Assembly (NCBI RefSeq): GCF_027942865.1
Contig: NC_134509.1
Coordinates: forward strand, 33,592,197 to 33,656,196
Origin: Odontesthes bonariensis
Taxonomy: Eukaryota > Chordata > Actinopteri > Atheriniformes > Atherinopsidae
DNA length: 64,000 nucleotides
Direction: 5' to 3'
Shown here: positions 26,580 through 37,200 of the stretch, in pieces
How positions within the stretch are numbered: position 1 is the first letter of the stretch
Layout: each line of letters opens with the position of its first letter
The notes under the pieces: generated by a model
What the model saw: only the letters and a program-made list of their open reading frames with translations
Database searches by the model: none
What the model was told of the DNA's origin: nothing
Made by a program: the position numbers and the translations under genes

Positions 26580-28145
26580 TCAGTTTGTGGAGGCAACAGG
26601 TCCAGGAGAGAAACCCAGACGTCCCTCTCCCCAGAGACACTCTCCAGCTCCTCCTGGGGGATCCCGAGGCGTTCCCAGGCCAGAAGGGTCATAATATCCC
26701 TCCAGCTCAGAGATACTCATTGCGCGGCTCACGAGCCACATGCGGCTCCTCAAGCTTTAATTGGTGACTCGCACTCGCATAGTAGCTTATAACAATATGG
26801 TAACAATGACAATACATTTTTTCAAATAACATACAGCGAATACTGCACAGTATTAAGTATTTTTATGAAGTTTGCGTTTTTGTAGTACAGTATCAAGTAT
26901 TTTTATTAAGTATTAATTAAGGCTTAGCTAATGGTGTTTCCTAAAGGGGGCACACTATTAAACCTGGCAACGCAGCCCGCTTAAACCACCGTCACACTTG
27001 ACCGCAGTGCACGCTAGCTCCTTTAGCCAGCGCGAGATGCAGGCACAATGGATCGGTTTTTATTTAAAAAAGGGCAAAAACCAGCACTAAAACCAAACGA
27101 AAATCAGCATGAAGACGCCAGAGAGGGGACGAGCAGGCAAACGTCGGGTGTACCACGAGATGCAGGCACAATGGATCGGTTTTTAATTAAAAAAGGGCTC
27201 AATGTCTCACTGTGATTACAACAACAAACTACAAATACAACATATTAAGGCAAATATGGTCTTAATTGAAAATGTATTGGCTGTGTTGTTTCTTTTTTTG
27301 TGGGATATTATATATGTAGAAATGCATATTTGGAAAAGGGGACTTAGTATGTTGTCATAAAAGTGGCTCTTCCCTTGATTTTGCTCTGCCAATGTGGCTC
27401 TTGTGAAAAAAAATTGTGAGTATCACTGCTCCAGCTAGTCCTGGGACTGCCCAGGGACCTCCTCCCAGTAAATTTAATGTTTTGCCTTCTGGCTCAGCTC
27501 CCTCTTTATCACAACGGACCGGAGCAGCACCCTCATCACTGCTGACGAAGCTCCAATCCGTCTGTCCATCTGTCACTCCAACCTGCCATCCCTTGTGAAC
27601 AAGATACCCAGATGCCTGAGGCAAGGTCTCATTCCCAACCTGGAGAGAATATTACACCTTTTTCCGGTTGAGAACCATGGCCTCGGGTTTGGAAGAGCTG
27701 ACTTTCATCCCGGCTGCTTCCCACTCTACTTCCAACAAGGTGATGGACGAGTCTTCCCCCAAGTCCTCAGACTCTGCCTCCTCAACGGAGGACATACTAG
27801 CCGGATTGCAAAGTGCTCCTTCCACGGCCCAACAACATCCTCAGTCCAGGTCAGCAGTTCTCCACCCAGGTCAAGCACAACCTGCGAAGGTCCCTGCTTT
27901 CCCTCTCTGCATCGCCGAATGGTTTGCCAGAACATCTTTGAGGCAAGCGAAAGTCCTTCTCCGTAGTCTCCCCGAATTCCTCCCACACCCGAGTTTTAGT
28001 TTCACCAACCACCACTGCTGCAGCCCTTTCAGCCACTCGGTACCCTTCAGCTGCTTCAAGTGAGCCCTGGGACAACCAAGCCTGAAACGCCTCCTTTTTC
28101 AGCTTCCCTCAGCGCTGACGTCCACCAGCGGGTCCTCTGGTTACC
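26580..28145 (-). mobile_element. non-LTR retrotransposon fragment, interrupted by a hAT element
   Basis: Sequence from 26580 to 26707 and from 27429 to about 28145 resembles the ORF2 region of a common teleost LINE, read on the minus strand (for example GGTTCTCAACCGGAAAAAGG, inverse). Frames are broken. A related fragment lies at 30845-31015. The family name cannot be fixed by eye. Confidence 0.6.
26708..27428. mobile_element. hAT-type element nested in a LINE
   Basis: Ends CAGAGATACTCA and TGAGTATCACTG are inverses with one mismatch, flanked by a perfect 8-bp duplication CTCCAGCT (26700-26707 and 27429-27436). The interior has a duplicated segment beginning ATGCAGGCACAATGGATCGG (about 27037 and 27161), the start of a broken transposase-like frame. 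Confidence 0.85.
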
Positions 28146-28167
28146 GCCACGACTGGCACCTACAACT

Positions 28168-28270
28168 TTAAAGGGATAGTTCGCCTCTTTTGACATGAAG
28201 CTGTATGACATCCCATATTAGCAATATCGTTTTGGAAATTCTGGACATTCTGGACATTCTGGACATTCCC
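28168..28270 (+). mobile_element. TTAA-type foldback element fragment, family B
   Basis: Begins TTAA-AGGGATAGTTCGCCTC and continues TGACATGAAGCTGTATGACA, the same end as the complete element at 43874-44455. The inverted partner end was not found. A 9-bp tandem repeat (ATTCTGGAC) follows at 28235-28268. Confidence 0.6.
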
Positions 28271-28398
28271 AGTTCGCCCTCACTACTCGTTTTGGCTTTT
28301 TACTGTTTGGTGCATATGTACAATCAACAGTCAGAACACTCCTGCGAGTTGCAGCCTCCAACACGCTCAGTCGGGGGCTTGTGAGTTGAGAAAGTCGA

Positions 28399-28507
28399 TT
28401 CATCCATCCATTTTCTATACCCGCTTAATCTGACTGTCGGGTCGTGGGGGGGCTAGAGCCTATCCCAGCGGTCATTGGGCGAGAGGCGGGGTGCACCCTG
28501 GACCGGT
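28399..28507 (+). repeat. dispersed fish repeat, copy 4
   Basis: CCATCCATTTTCTATACCCG, then GCCTATCCCAGCGGTCATTG, as in copies at 1123 and 17706. Confidence 0.6.
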
Positions 28508-28968
28508 CAGTTGAGAAAGTTTAACACTTTTTTTCTCTTAAGTGTGGCATTGTTCATGGGTTAAAACCAATCAAACAAACCATTGTGTTAGTCAGACTAA
28601 AACTGGACTTTTAAAGAAAGACTTCAGTTCATAACTCCACCCACGAGGGAAGCTAGGGGAAAACCAGGCACATAGAGAACTCTGCTCACAGAGGCTCAAC
28701 TGCTGTCCGTTCAAAGAATAGATATCTTTAGCCTACAGAAAACGCTTTGCACTGTATGAAGAATAAGACTTTTCACTTCTTCAAAAAAAAACTGAAATGA
28801 AAAGAGGAAACGCAGGGTCACTGAGAAGTTGAAGATTAAAGTTTCAGGTTAATATTTGAACCTGTGAGAACACAGACAGATAATTCATAAGTTCATAAGT
28901 TACTATGAAAAAGCACCAAAACAATCACCACAGCTGAGTTACTGGTCACTTGAATTTTTAGGACTCAC

Positions 28969-30255
28969 TTTGAACTGCAGCAGTGAGGTGTCCTGACTTC
29001 ACCACTGGAGGGGGCTGTGGTCCTTCGGCTCCCAGCTCCAGTTTGGCTTCACACCAGAACTCGGCTCCATCGTCTTCTTTACTGGCATTGAAGCTCAGAG
29101 TGAAGCTCTCATTCACTAGTTTCTTATTTGTGTTGCTGGACTGCAGGTGACCCAGTGCTGACTGTCCTCTGTAGAAGGTCACAGTGACTTTTTGAATAGG
29201 AGCAACATTCAGCACATCACACTGCAGTGTGTAACGGCCACCCTCACTCATGGGCCCAGTGTGATTTACAAAGCTGATGGACACTTCTTGTGGAGGCTCT
29301 GTGAAGATGAGAAAAAGAACAAAGATGTAAGAAAAGACAGAAACGAAGCAAGAGTCTGTCAACAGCTGCAGACAGCTGTGTACCTGAACAAATGAAGAGA
29401 TAAAACTCTGATGATAACAGAAAATCTTCACAAGCAACTGTCTGGTTTAAGAGCAAATGTACTTACGGTAGACTGTAACAGGCAGCTCGGATATACATTG
29501 GACATTATTAACAGTAAAATAGCAAAGGAGAGATAGATTCCATTCAGTGAGGTTGTCAACATGCCATGACAGATTGGTTTCACTGTCCTTTGAAGAGGTT
29601 CCAACAGGCTTTTCCAAACCAAAATTGGTGAAGTTGAAGTTGCAGCCATCCTTACAAGCTACACATGCGGCAGAGGCTTGATCACCGTACTTCACTACCA
29701 GTCTGGATGCAGTGAATTCAGGACAATTTGTACAAGATTTATCTGTAAGAAACACAGAAGCCTAAATGTTATGATTCTGCACATCAGCACATTAATCTTA
29801 TCACACAATCTTTCTTTAATTCAACATTTAGCTGACTATACTTTTGTAATTAATGAGTCACTGATATCTAATAAACAAGATGATCAACAACACATCCTGA
29901 TCATGGACCTTATTCAAAGTAAGAACGATAACTATTATAATCTGGGACTTTACATGAACATTACAGAAAGTCCAGACAGTTAGGAAAGTGATGGAGACTC
30001 AAAGGAAAGCCAGAGAGAACAGCTTCATTACTTCATAGTAAAAACAGGGAGTCTTATCAAGGTTATTTTGAGGCTAACGTTCAGCAGTGATTTATGAACA
30101 AAAAAGTTCAACATAAAAACAAAACCACAAGTAATTTATAGCAGAAAGAGCCTGATGACAAAGATGGAAACCGTTAACTTACCACAGCTGGACACACTGC
30201 AGATGCACAGAAAACTCATGAAGGAAACAACCAACAGAACAAACTGGAAAAACAT
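28969..30255 (-). CDS. second ICAM-like unit, two Ig domains, no visible membrane anchor
   Basis: Three exons match the neighbouring ICAM gene: 30183-30255 (signal peptide [17 protein letters not shown]..., 73 bp as in the other copy), 29467-29742 (Ig1, 276 bp) and 28969-29298 (Ig2, 330 bp). Lengths, phases and splice sites are identical to copy 1. The integrin-contact GLEKP motif and all Ig cysteines are intact and no coding frame is broken. After Ig2 the donor GTGAGT is kept, but no third Ig domain or membrane segment is seen before the next ICAM gene starts at 24763. Read-through past the donor adds three residues (SES) and stops at 28958-28960, which would give a secreted two-domain protein. 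Alternatively the phase-1 exon could splice onto exons of the downstream copy. Could also be an incomplete duplicate. Confidence 0.75.
28980..29757 (-). repeat. near-identical duplicated block, copy B (ICAM exons 2-3 and intron)
   Basis: Partner of 23359-24136, in the same orientation and of the same length. Coding changes against copy A are few (for example Thr to Ala in Ig2, Lys to Asn and Pro to Ala in Ig1) and keep the fold residues. Confidence 0.9.
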
Positions 30256-30844
30256 TCTCTCCGCTAGTTTTTTGCACATCAAATAAAACAAAATGATCCA
30301 ACATCAAATCCGAAAGAGGTTAGAAATCTATTCTGCTGTATGAGTTCGCTTTCCTTTGCCTTAGTTGGAGGGTCAGTGGGACAATGTATGCAGCACAGCC
30401 TGTTTTCCCACCACACATCCTCTCTTAAGTTTGTTTTCTTTTCCAGTCAGGAAAACGTGTGACGCATTGTGTATCAAGGCTGTCCCTGTGGACTTAAAAA
30501 CGAAAGTGTCGGGAATGAAGTGAATGTTAAAGGCACTTTTAATTACTTCTGAACTACCAACACCTTGGACAAAAGGTGTATTTTCTGTTTTTGTGTAACA
30601 GGCTTTTTAACAGGGGGTTGTTTAGCAACGTATGGCAAATATGTAGGAACAACCAGACACATTCTAAGGCGTCTTAAAATGTCATTTCTTCATCTCAGTT
30701 GCTCATTGAATGCTCAGAAATATACACTGTGCTCACATGGCAATTTGTCTTAGTGTTTAATCTTATTACAATACTACAAAGTAATAGCTCTATATTGTCC
30801 ATAGATATATAAGTAGCAAAGCCTCTTTTGGAGAAGCATAAATG

Positions 30845-31015
30845 GATGAAACCACCAATGATGCAGCCCTTTTAGCCACTCGGTACCCATCAGCTGCTTC
30901 AGGTGATCCCCGGGAAAACCAAGCCCGAAAGCCTCCTTCTTCAGCTTGACGGCTTCCCTCACCGCTCACCTTCGGTTACTGACACCAGGCACCGACACCT
31001 TCAGGCCACAACTCT
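30845..31015 (-). mobile_element. non-LTR retrotransposon fragment
   Basis: Aligns to 28000-28145 (shared words AGCCACTCGGTACCC, CAGCTGCTTCA), so it is the same LINE family. Confidence 0.6.
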
Positions 31016-31066
31016 TTTTCAATTTGCTCACATAAGTGGAATACCAACGGGAGCCAAGAATGTACC

Positions 31067-31287
31067 TTTATTTAGAATTTAAAGTTACAGAGTAGTTAAA
31101 GAACACAAAACATTTGACTGCTAAATATAAAAAAAGTCTATGATGAAATAAAGCTGTTCACTGTGTCCTTATTGTATCACATAAGCCACATTGTTGTTCC
31201 AACTTCTTACTTAAGCCCTCGGGGCTTAAAATAATAAAAGAAAAAAAAAAGAGCGGAGTCAAGTCAGCGTGAGCCTGAAGAAGACTT
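31067..31287 (-). terminator. gtf3c1: gtf3c1 3' UTR with polyadenylation signal
   Basis: On the minus strand an AATAAA hexamer (TTTATT at 31067-31072 on the plus strand) lies about 215 bases past the stop codon. This is the first canonical signal downstream of the gene. Confidence 0.55.
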
Positions 31288-34200
31288 TCATGATAAACTG
31301 GCGTTCCAGTGTCGTTCGTTGGGCAACACCTGACAGAGTCGCAAGCAGCAGCTGATGGTGGGTTCATAAAACACTGTGTCACGTTCCTCCACCTTGGCAT
31401 TGGTCTCGCTTCTTTTCTGATGCTCAGAGCGGGCGAACAGCGAGGGTTTAGGATCTTTAATCAAAGTTTTCTTCGTCACACAGCCCAAGTCTGTGAGCAC
31501 CTGCAGAGGAGAAAGAGAGGGTAACAGCAGCTATAGAAAATAGGGCTGGGCAACGATTAAAGTTTTTAATCTAATTAATCACATGATTTCCCTGATTAAT
31601 CACGATTAATCGCATTTGTACGCAAAATCCAAAAATGAATCCAAAAGTAAGCATTTAGTTTTATTTTAAATGTACTGCCATATGAATGAAAGTGCCATTA
31701 CATTTGTTGTGCAAACACACTTTTAACATCAGCATTTTATGTAGAAGCCTCGCTCCACTGTCTGTTTCCTTGAATGACTTGCTGCTATCAGTTGGGTGTT
31801 TTGCCTTTAAGTGATATTTTAGACTGGAACTACTACGGTGAGAAGACAATTCAACTTGGCTGTAACTGCAGGAGTTTTTTTAAAATTTATTTTGAAATAC
31901 GTGCTTTTATGTTGAAACAACGAAAACAGGAAGTAGCGCTGGTTAGCACCGTGAGCTTCACACAGAGACCGAGGAGCACCTGTAACGGTGATGTTACCTG
32001 CTAGTTTATTTTTATTTTATTACTCCATGCTTCGTGGTGTTTGCTGTAACTGTGTGGATCCGCCAATTACTTTCTTTTCCGGTTCCGCAGCAGACATTTA
32101 CAAAATAAAAGGTTGTGAGCAACAGACTTTTACAAAATAAAAGGTTGTGAGCAACAGACTTTTACAAAATAAAAGGTTGTGAGCAACAGACTTTTACAAT
32201 AATAAAACCTGCGTTAATGCACGATAAAATATTTATCGGCGTTAAATAATCAACAAGTTAACGCTATAATAACGAATCAACTCGCCCAGCCCTAATAAAA
32301 AGGTAAGTTGGCTGCGTACTTTGGTCTATAATATATTGCATATTACCAGATAAAACTATTTCACTCCTTTTACTTTACTTTTCAGTAACGTTAAGATCCA
32401 TTTTTAATCATTCTAGACCAGGGGTCGGCAACCCGCGGCTCTTTCGTCCTTATGCTGTGGCTTCGCGTGGCTTGGCAAAATAAATGAAAAAGTATCTAAT
32501 TGAAGTGTATTTTACTTGTGTTAGTTCGTTTTTTTTATTTTTTATTTATTGTAGTTCTGAATTGGAAGATCATTGTGATCTTGAAATATTAAAACAAAAT
32601 AATATTTTATTATTTAAAAATTTTTTCGCCGCTCAAAATACTCACCGAAAGCCGGTATATATGCCGACCAAAACGCTGTGCATTTACTGAGACTTTCAAC
32701 CCCAGGTAGGGTCAAGTATGGAGAAATGTAAGAAAATAAAAATATCTGAAGGAAATAGAACATTTAAAGATGCCCGGGCAGATTCATTTGCATTTACTTC
32801 CGACAAGAGTGGCTTACCAGGTATGCCTCATTTTCGTAAGCAACACACTATAGTTGTTTATACAAAGCGTAAAGGTAAAAAAATAATATCTTCATTTTAG
32901 ATGTCAATAAGTATTTGCGGCTCCCAGTGTTTCCGTGGAAACCGGGTCCAAATGGCTCTTTGAGTGTTAAAGATTGCCGACCCCTGTTTTAGACGTTACA
33001 TTTTTCTATCTCAGTAGAAATTTGAAGGATAACGTAACCACATGAATTGTGAACTTTGGTTTCAATAACATTAGAAAAACAGAAGGATTCTTTGAAACCA
33101 TTTTAGATTTTGGCCAAATCTAATCAATCATCATTGAGCTGATTGCAGGGCTTCAACAGAAGCCTAATGCTCCCGTGATAGCACAGAATATGCACAGAGA
33201 ACACAAGGCAGGAATACACAAAAGAGTAAAGGTGAGCTGACATGCGGCTACCATGTGAGAGTCTGTGTGTTTACCTGCACAAGCTCCAGCACCGCAACTG
33301 GCTGCAGCACATCTTTGTAATGTTCCACCAGAGTCTGCTGTGTGAGGCCCGGCCGAGACATGATGTGGTAAAGAATGGCCTCCAGCATGCCTTTACACAC
33401 CGTCCTGTTCAGCTTGCCATCAACCAGGCGCCACGGCCGGCTGATGAAACTCATGCTTCCCCTGTGTGGAGTAGATTGGAGATGGAAACGGAGAGAAGAG
33501 ATTAATAATAGGGGAAAGCTCTACACTTGGCAAAAAGATCCTTAAAGCCAGCATCTCAGAGGAGATACTCACTCTTCATCGGCTGATCCCGTCGGTGGAG
33601 AGCATACCTCTGCATGTCTTTCATTACCTAAACCGCTCTTTCTGGACCTCAACTTCCTTTTTTGATCCTGTCTTTTTTCAGTTTCCACCTGTCCCACCTC
33701 TCCACCCCCGTCCTCTTCAGGCTGTGTCTGCACTTTCTCCTCCTTATCCAAATTCAGCAATCCGTCTCCACTTTCCTCGTCTGCCCTCCCTTTATGCTCT
33801 TCTTGCTGTTCTTCCTCGTTGGGTTTCTCTTTTAGGTTACTCCATTCATCCACACTCTCTACATCAGCACCGTCTCCTCCGTCCACAGCTTGTTTCTTTG
33901 GAGGCGGTCCCTCCGTCTCCCGATTCAGTTCTCTGCTGGATCTCTTGCGCATGAAAGGGATGTTGTGCCGACTCTTCAGAAAGGGAGACTTCTCCGATTT
34001 TGAGTGAGAACGAGACGACTGCTGGGATTTTACAGTCAGCAGCCATGGTTCAGCATGCCGCATGAGCACCCAGCGAACACCCAAACTCCCGACCCGCACC
34101 ACCTGGCCTTCTTCTTGTAAACCCTGGAGCAAAAATTACAAAAAAAAGAGAAGTAAATAAGTCACATAAAAAAAAACAAAAAAACCCCACCACAACTTGC

Positions 34201-37200
34201 TTCACACTGTGAAAAAAATCTAATTGAAATCAGTGCGTGTTTTCATTGGCTAAAGAGCATTTAAAGAACATTTCTGGAGAGAACTGAAAATATTTATGAA
34301 CTGATACTCCCAATCCAAGTTGGCTGAGCCCATAGATTCCTACCAAGAAGGAATCTTGAGGCTGTCGCAGCTGCTAAAGCTTCTTTGACCGAGTACTTGG
34401 TGTAGGGATTGAACACTTTGGTAAAAGTTATTTCAGGCTTTGGAAAATATCTTCAGAATAGCTTCAGAAAAATCAACGAAATGCCTGCGTTGACTTTGTC
34501 ACTCTGGTGAATTGATGAGAAAATTAAAAATACATTTTTAACGGTGTGAAAGAAACTTAACGAAATTAGGAAAGTCTGATCAATGTGGATAATTCGGCCG
34601 GGTGTAAAAACTGTCTGTCACTATGAGTGGAGCACCGAGACACACGGAGGGATGGAGGCTATCGAAGCGTGTTGGTAGAAGAGGGCTGAACAAAATAATG
34701 CAAGTTAAACTAAACAGTGTAGAAAACATAAACCACACAGAGTTGGTTTTTCTTTTCATTTTCTTTTAATTAGAAAGCAGTGAAAGCCCAAAATACAGAA
34801 CTTTAAGGAGGTATACTTCTAGTTCTGTGGGTTTACTTCTACATTTTATGTAAGACTCTTTTTGATAAAAAAAAATAAAAAATTAGGGCTGGGCAATGAT
34901 TCAAATTTTTAATCTAATTAATCACATGATTTCCCTGATTAATCGCATTTGTACGCAAAATCCAAAAATGAATCAAAAGTAGTGTATAGCCTTTAGCATT
35001 TAGTTTTATTTTAAATGTGCTGCCATATGAATGAAAGTGCCATAACATTTGTTGTGCAAACACACTTTTAACATCAGCATCTTTATGTAGTTTTTATGTA
35101 GAAGCCTCGCTCCACTGTCTGTTTCCTTGAATGACTTGCTGCTATCAGTTGTGTGTTTTGCCTTTAAGTGATATTTTAGACTGGAACTACTACGCTGAGA
35201 AGACAATTCAACTTGGCAGTGTTTACAGATGACTTTGGTTCTGTCGACTCTGCCGTCTGGAAGAACTTTAAATGAAAATGGCCGAGTAAAAGTTCCGTAC
35301 CCTTCTCTAGGTTTGGTGGATCCGCCGATGACTTTCTTTTCCGGTTCCGCAGCAGACAGCAACAGACTTTTACAAAATAAAAGCCTGTGAGCAACAGACT
35401 TTCACAATAATAAAATAAATAACAAAACCTGCGTTAATGCGCGATAAAATATTTATCGGCGTTAAATAATTAACAAGTTAACTCGCCCAGCCCTACTTTT
35501 AATATCTTGATCATCGTTATCTTAATATTTTGCACCCCCACCACCAACACTCCACACTAGTTCAGATTCAGTCACATGCTTCACATGTTCATTTTCACAG
35601 GTCTTTGGTGCATTTTTCTCAGGTTGGTAACATAGACGAAGCCTTCCCCAACAGCCGAGCATCCGTTTACCTTCAGATACTGCTGCAGGGTCCTGGTGCA
35701 ACCAGACTGCGGCTCCAGCAGGCGCAGATGAGCCGCGTGGAGGTGCTGCTCGTCCAAGCCGTTTTCACCAGCTTCATCCAAGCTCCTCCTGAGCCGAGCG
35801 CACACGTCTATGTCCTGAGCCGTGTATCGTCTTTGCTGAGTTAAAAGCCTGTCACACTCGTCCACACTGGGCAGAGAATGGAAGGGTGGGCGGATGTAGC
35901 AGGTGAGCAAGGATGGCAACAGGGACGGGCCACATTTGGTCAAGTTCAGCGGTGGAGAGTCTAGAAATAAAATCAAATCAAATCAAATCAAACTTTATTT
36001 ATATAGCACCTTTCATACTAAAGAAAAAAGCAACACAAAGTGCTTTACATAATAAAATCAGTAATAAAATCAATTCAATTCATAAACTCACACACAACAT
36101 CACACCGACAACCACACTGCACACATACTACCCCCCCACCACCCCCAACATGAGCAATATCAACAACCAGCAACAACAATCAACATTAAAATCAACATTA
36201 AAATCTGGCTTGAAAATCAAGAAATAAAAATAAGAAGGTTTTTCGTGTAATCAAAATTAGCAGCACAAGTCACGACTGCGCGAGTACTTACTCTCCTCGC
36301 TGAACAAGTGGTGAGCGGGTGTGTTGCGCAGCTGCAACCTCATGATGCACGACTCCACCACGATGTTATCGTTGTTGTTAAGGTTACGCATTTGCACTGG
36401 GGAAACACGAGACAATTAGCAAATATGCTGCAACAAACATTTACATAACAGATGAATACATTATTCTATTTTTCCTTTTCTAATGAAATAACAGATGTTT
36501 AAGGAGCATTCCAAAAAAAAAATAGTAAGATATTAATTTCACCCCAAATAGATCAAATATATCCACCGATTCATTTCTATGACTTATATGATTAAATCAT
36601 GACATTTGAGGAAATGTATTGATCCACAATTTTTACGCATTCCAAAACATTTCTCAGTGGTTTGCACATAAATTAAGGCTCCGTTTAGCCAACACATACA
36701 TCCTTTCTGTTGCATATTGTGTTTAATAGTTGTATGAAAAGGACGTGTAGGCTTTATATCAAAGAATATAAAAGATAACATTTGTCTGTACATCAAAGAT
36801 TTACATTTTTCTGTCTGCATTTGTATTCAGATCAGTTTAACATTACTATGTTTTGCGTCTCGTTTCAGTAAATTAGCTTCAATGCTGCTCTAAATATAAT
36901 TATCAAAATTAGCAGCACATTGGCTTATAAGGAAATAAGGAATACTTCATGAGCTAATGGTACTTGCAAAAACAAAACCATTTCCGCTGTTACTCAGTGT
37001 TAGATTTTTTAAGTTAATCTTTCATGGATTCTGTTGCTGGAAATCAGACACAAGAGAAATGTCACGCTTTACATATACAGAAGCTATTAATCTGGGAAAA
37101 GCAAAGGCTTACCTATGCCAGGTGAGCTGTACCCTCGCATGATCAAATAGTTGGTATGTGAAGCTTGGTGTGACGTCACTTGCAGTCGTTTTCTCGCCTC

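Noticed and set aside
32095-32192. CRISPR-like array
   Set aside because: Units are directly adjacent tandem repeats without spacers, in a eukaryotic transposon.
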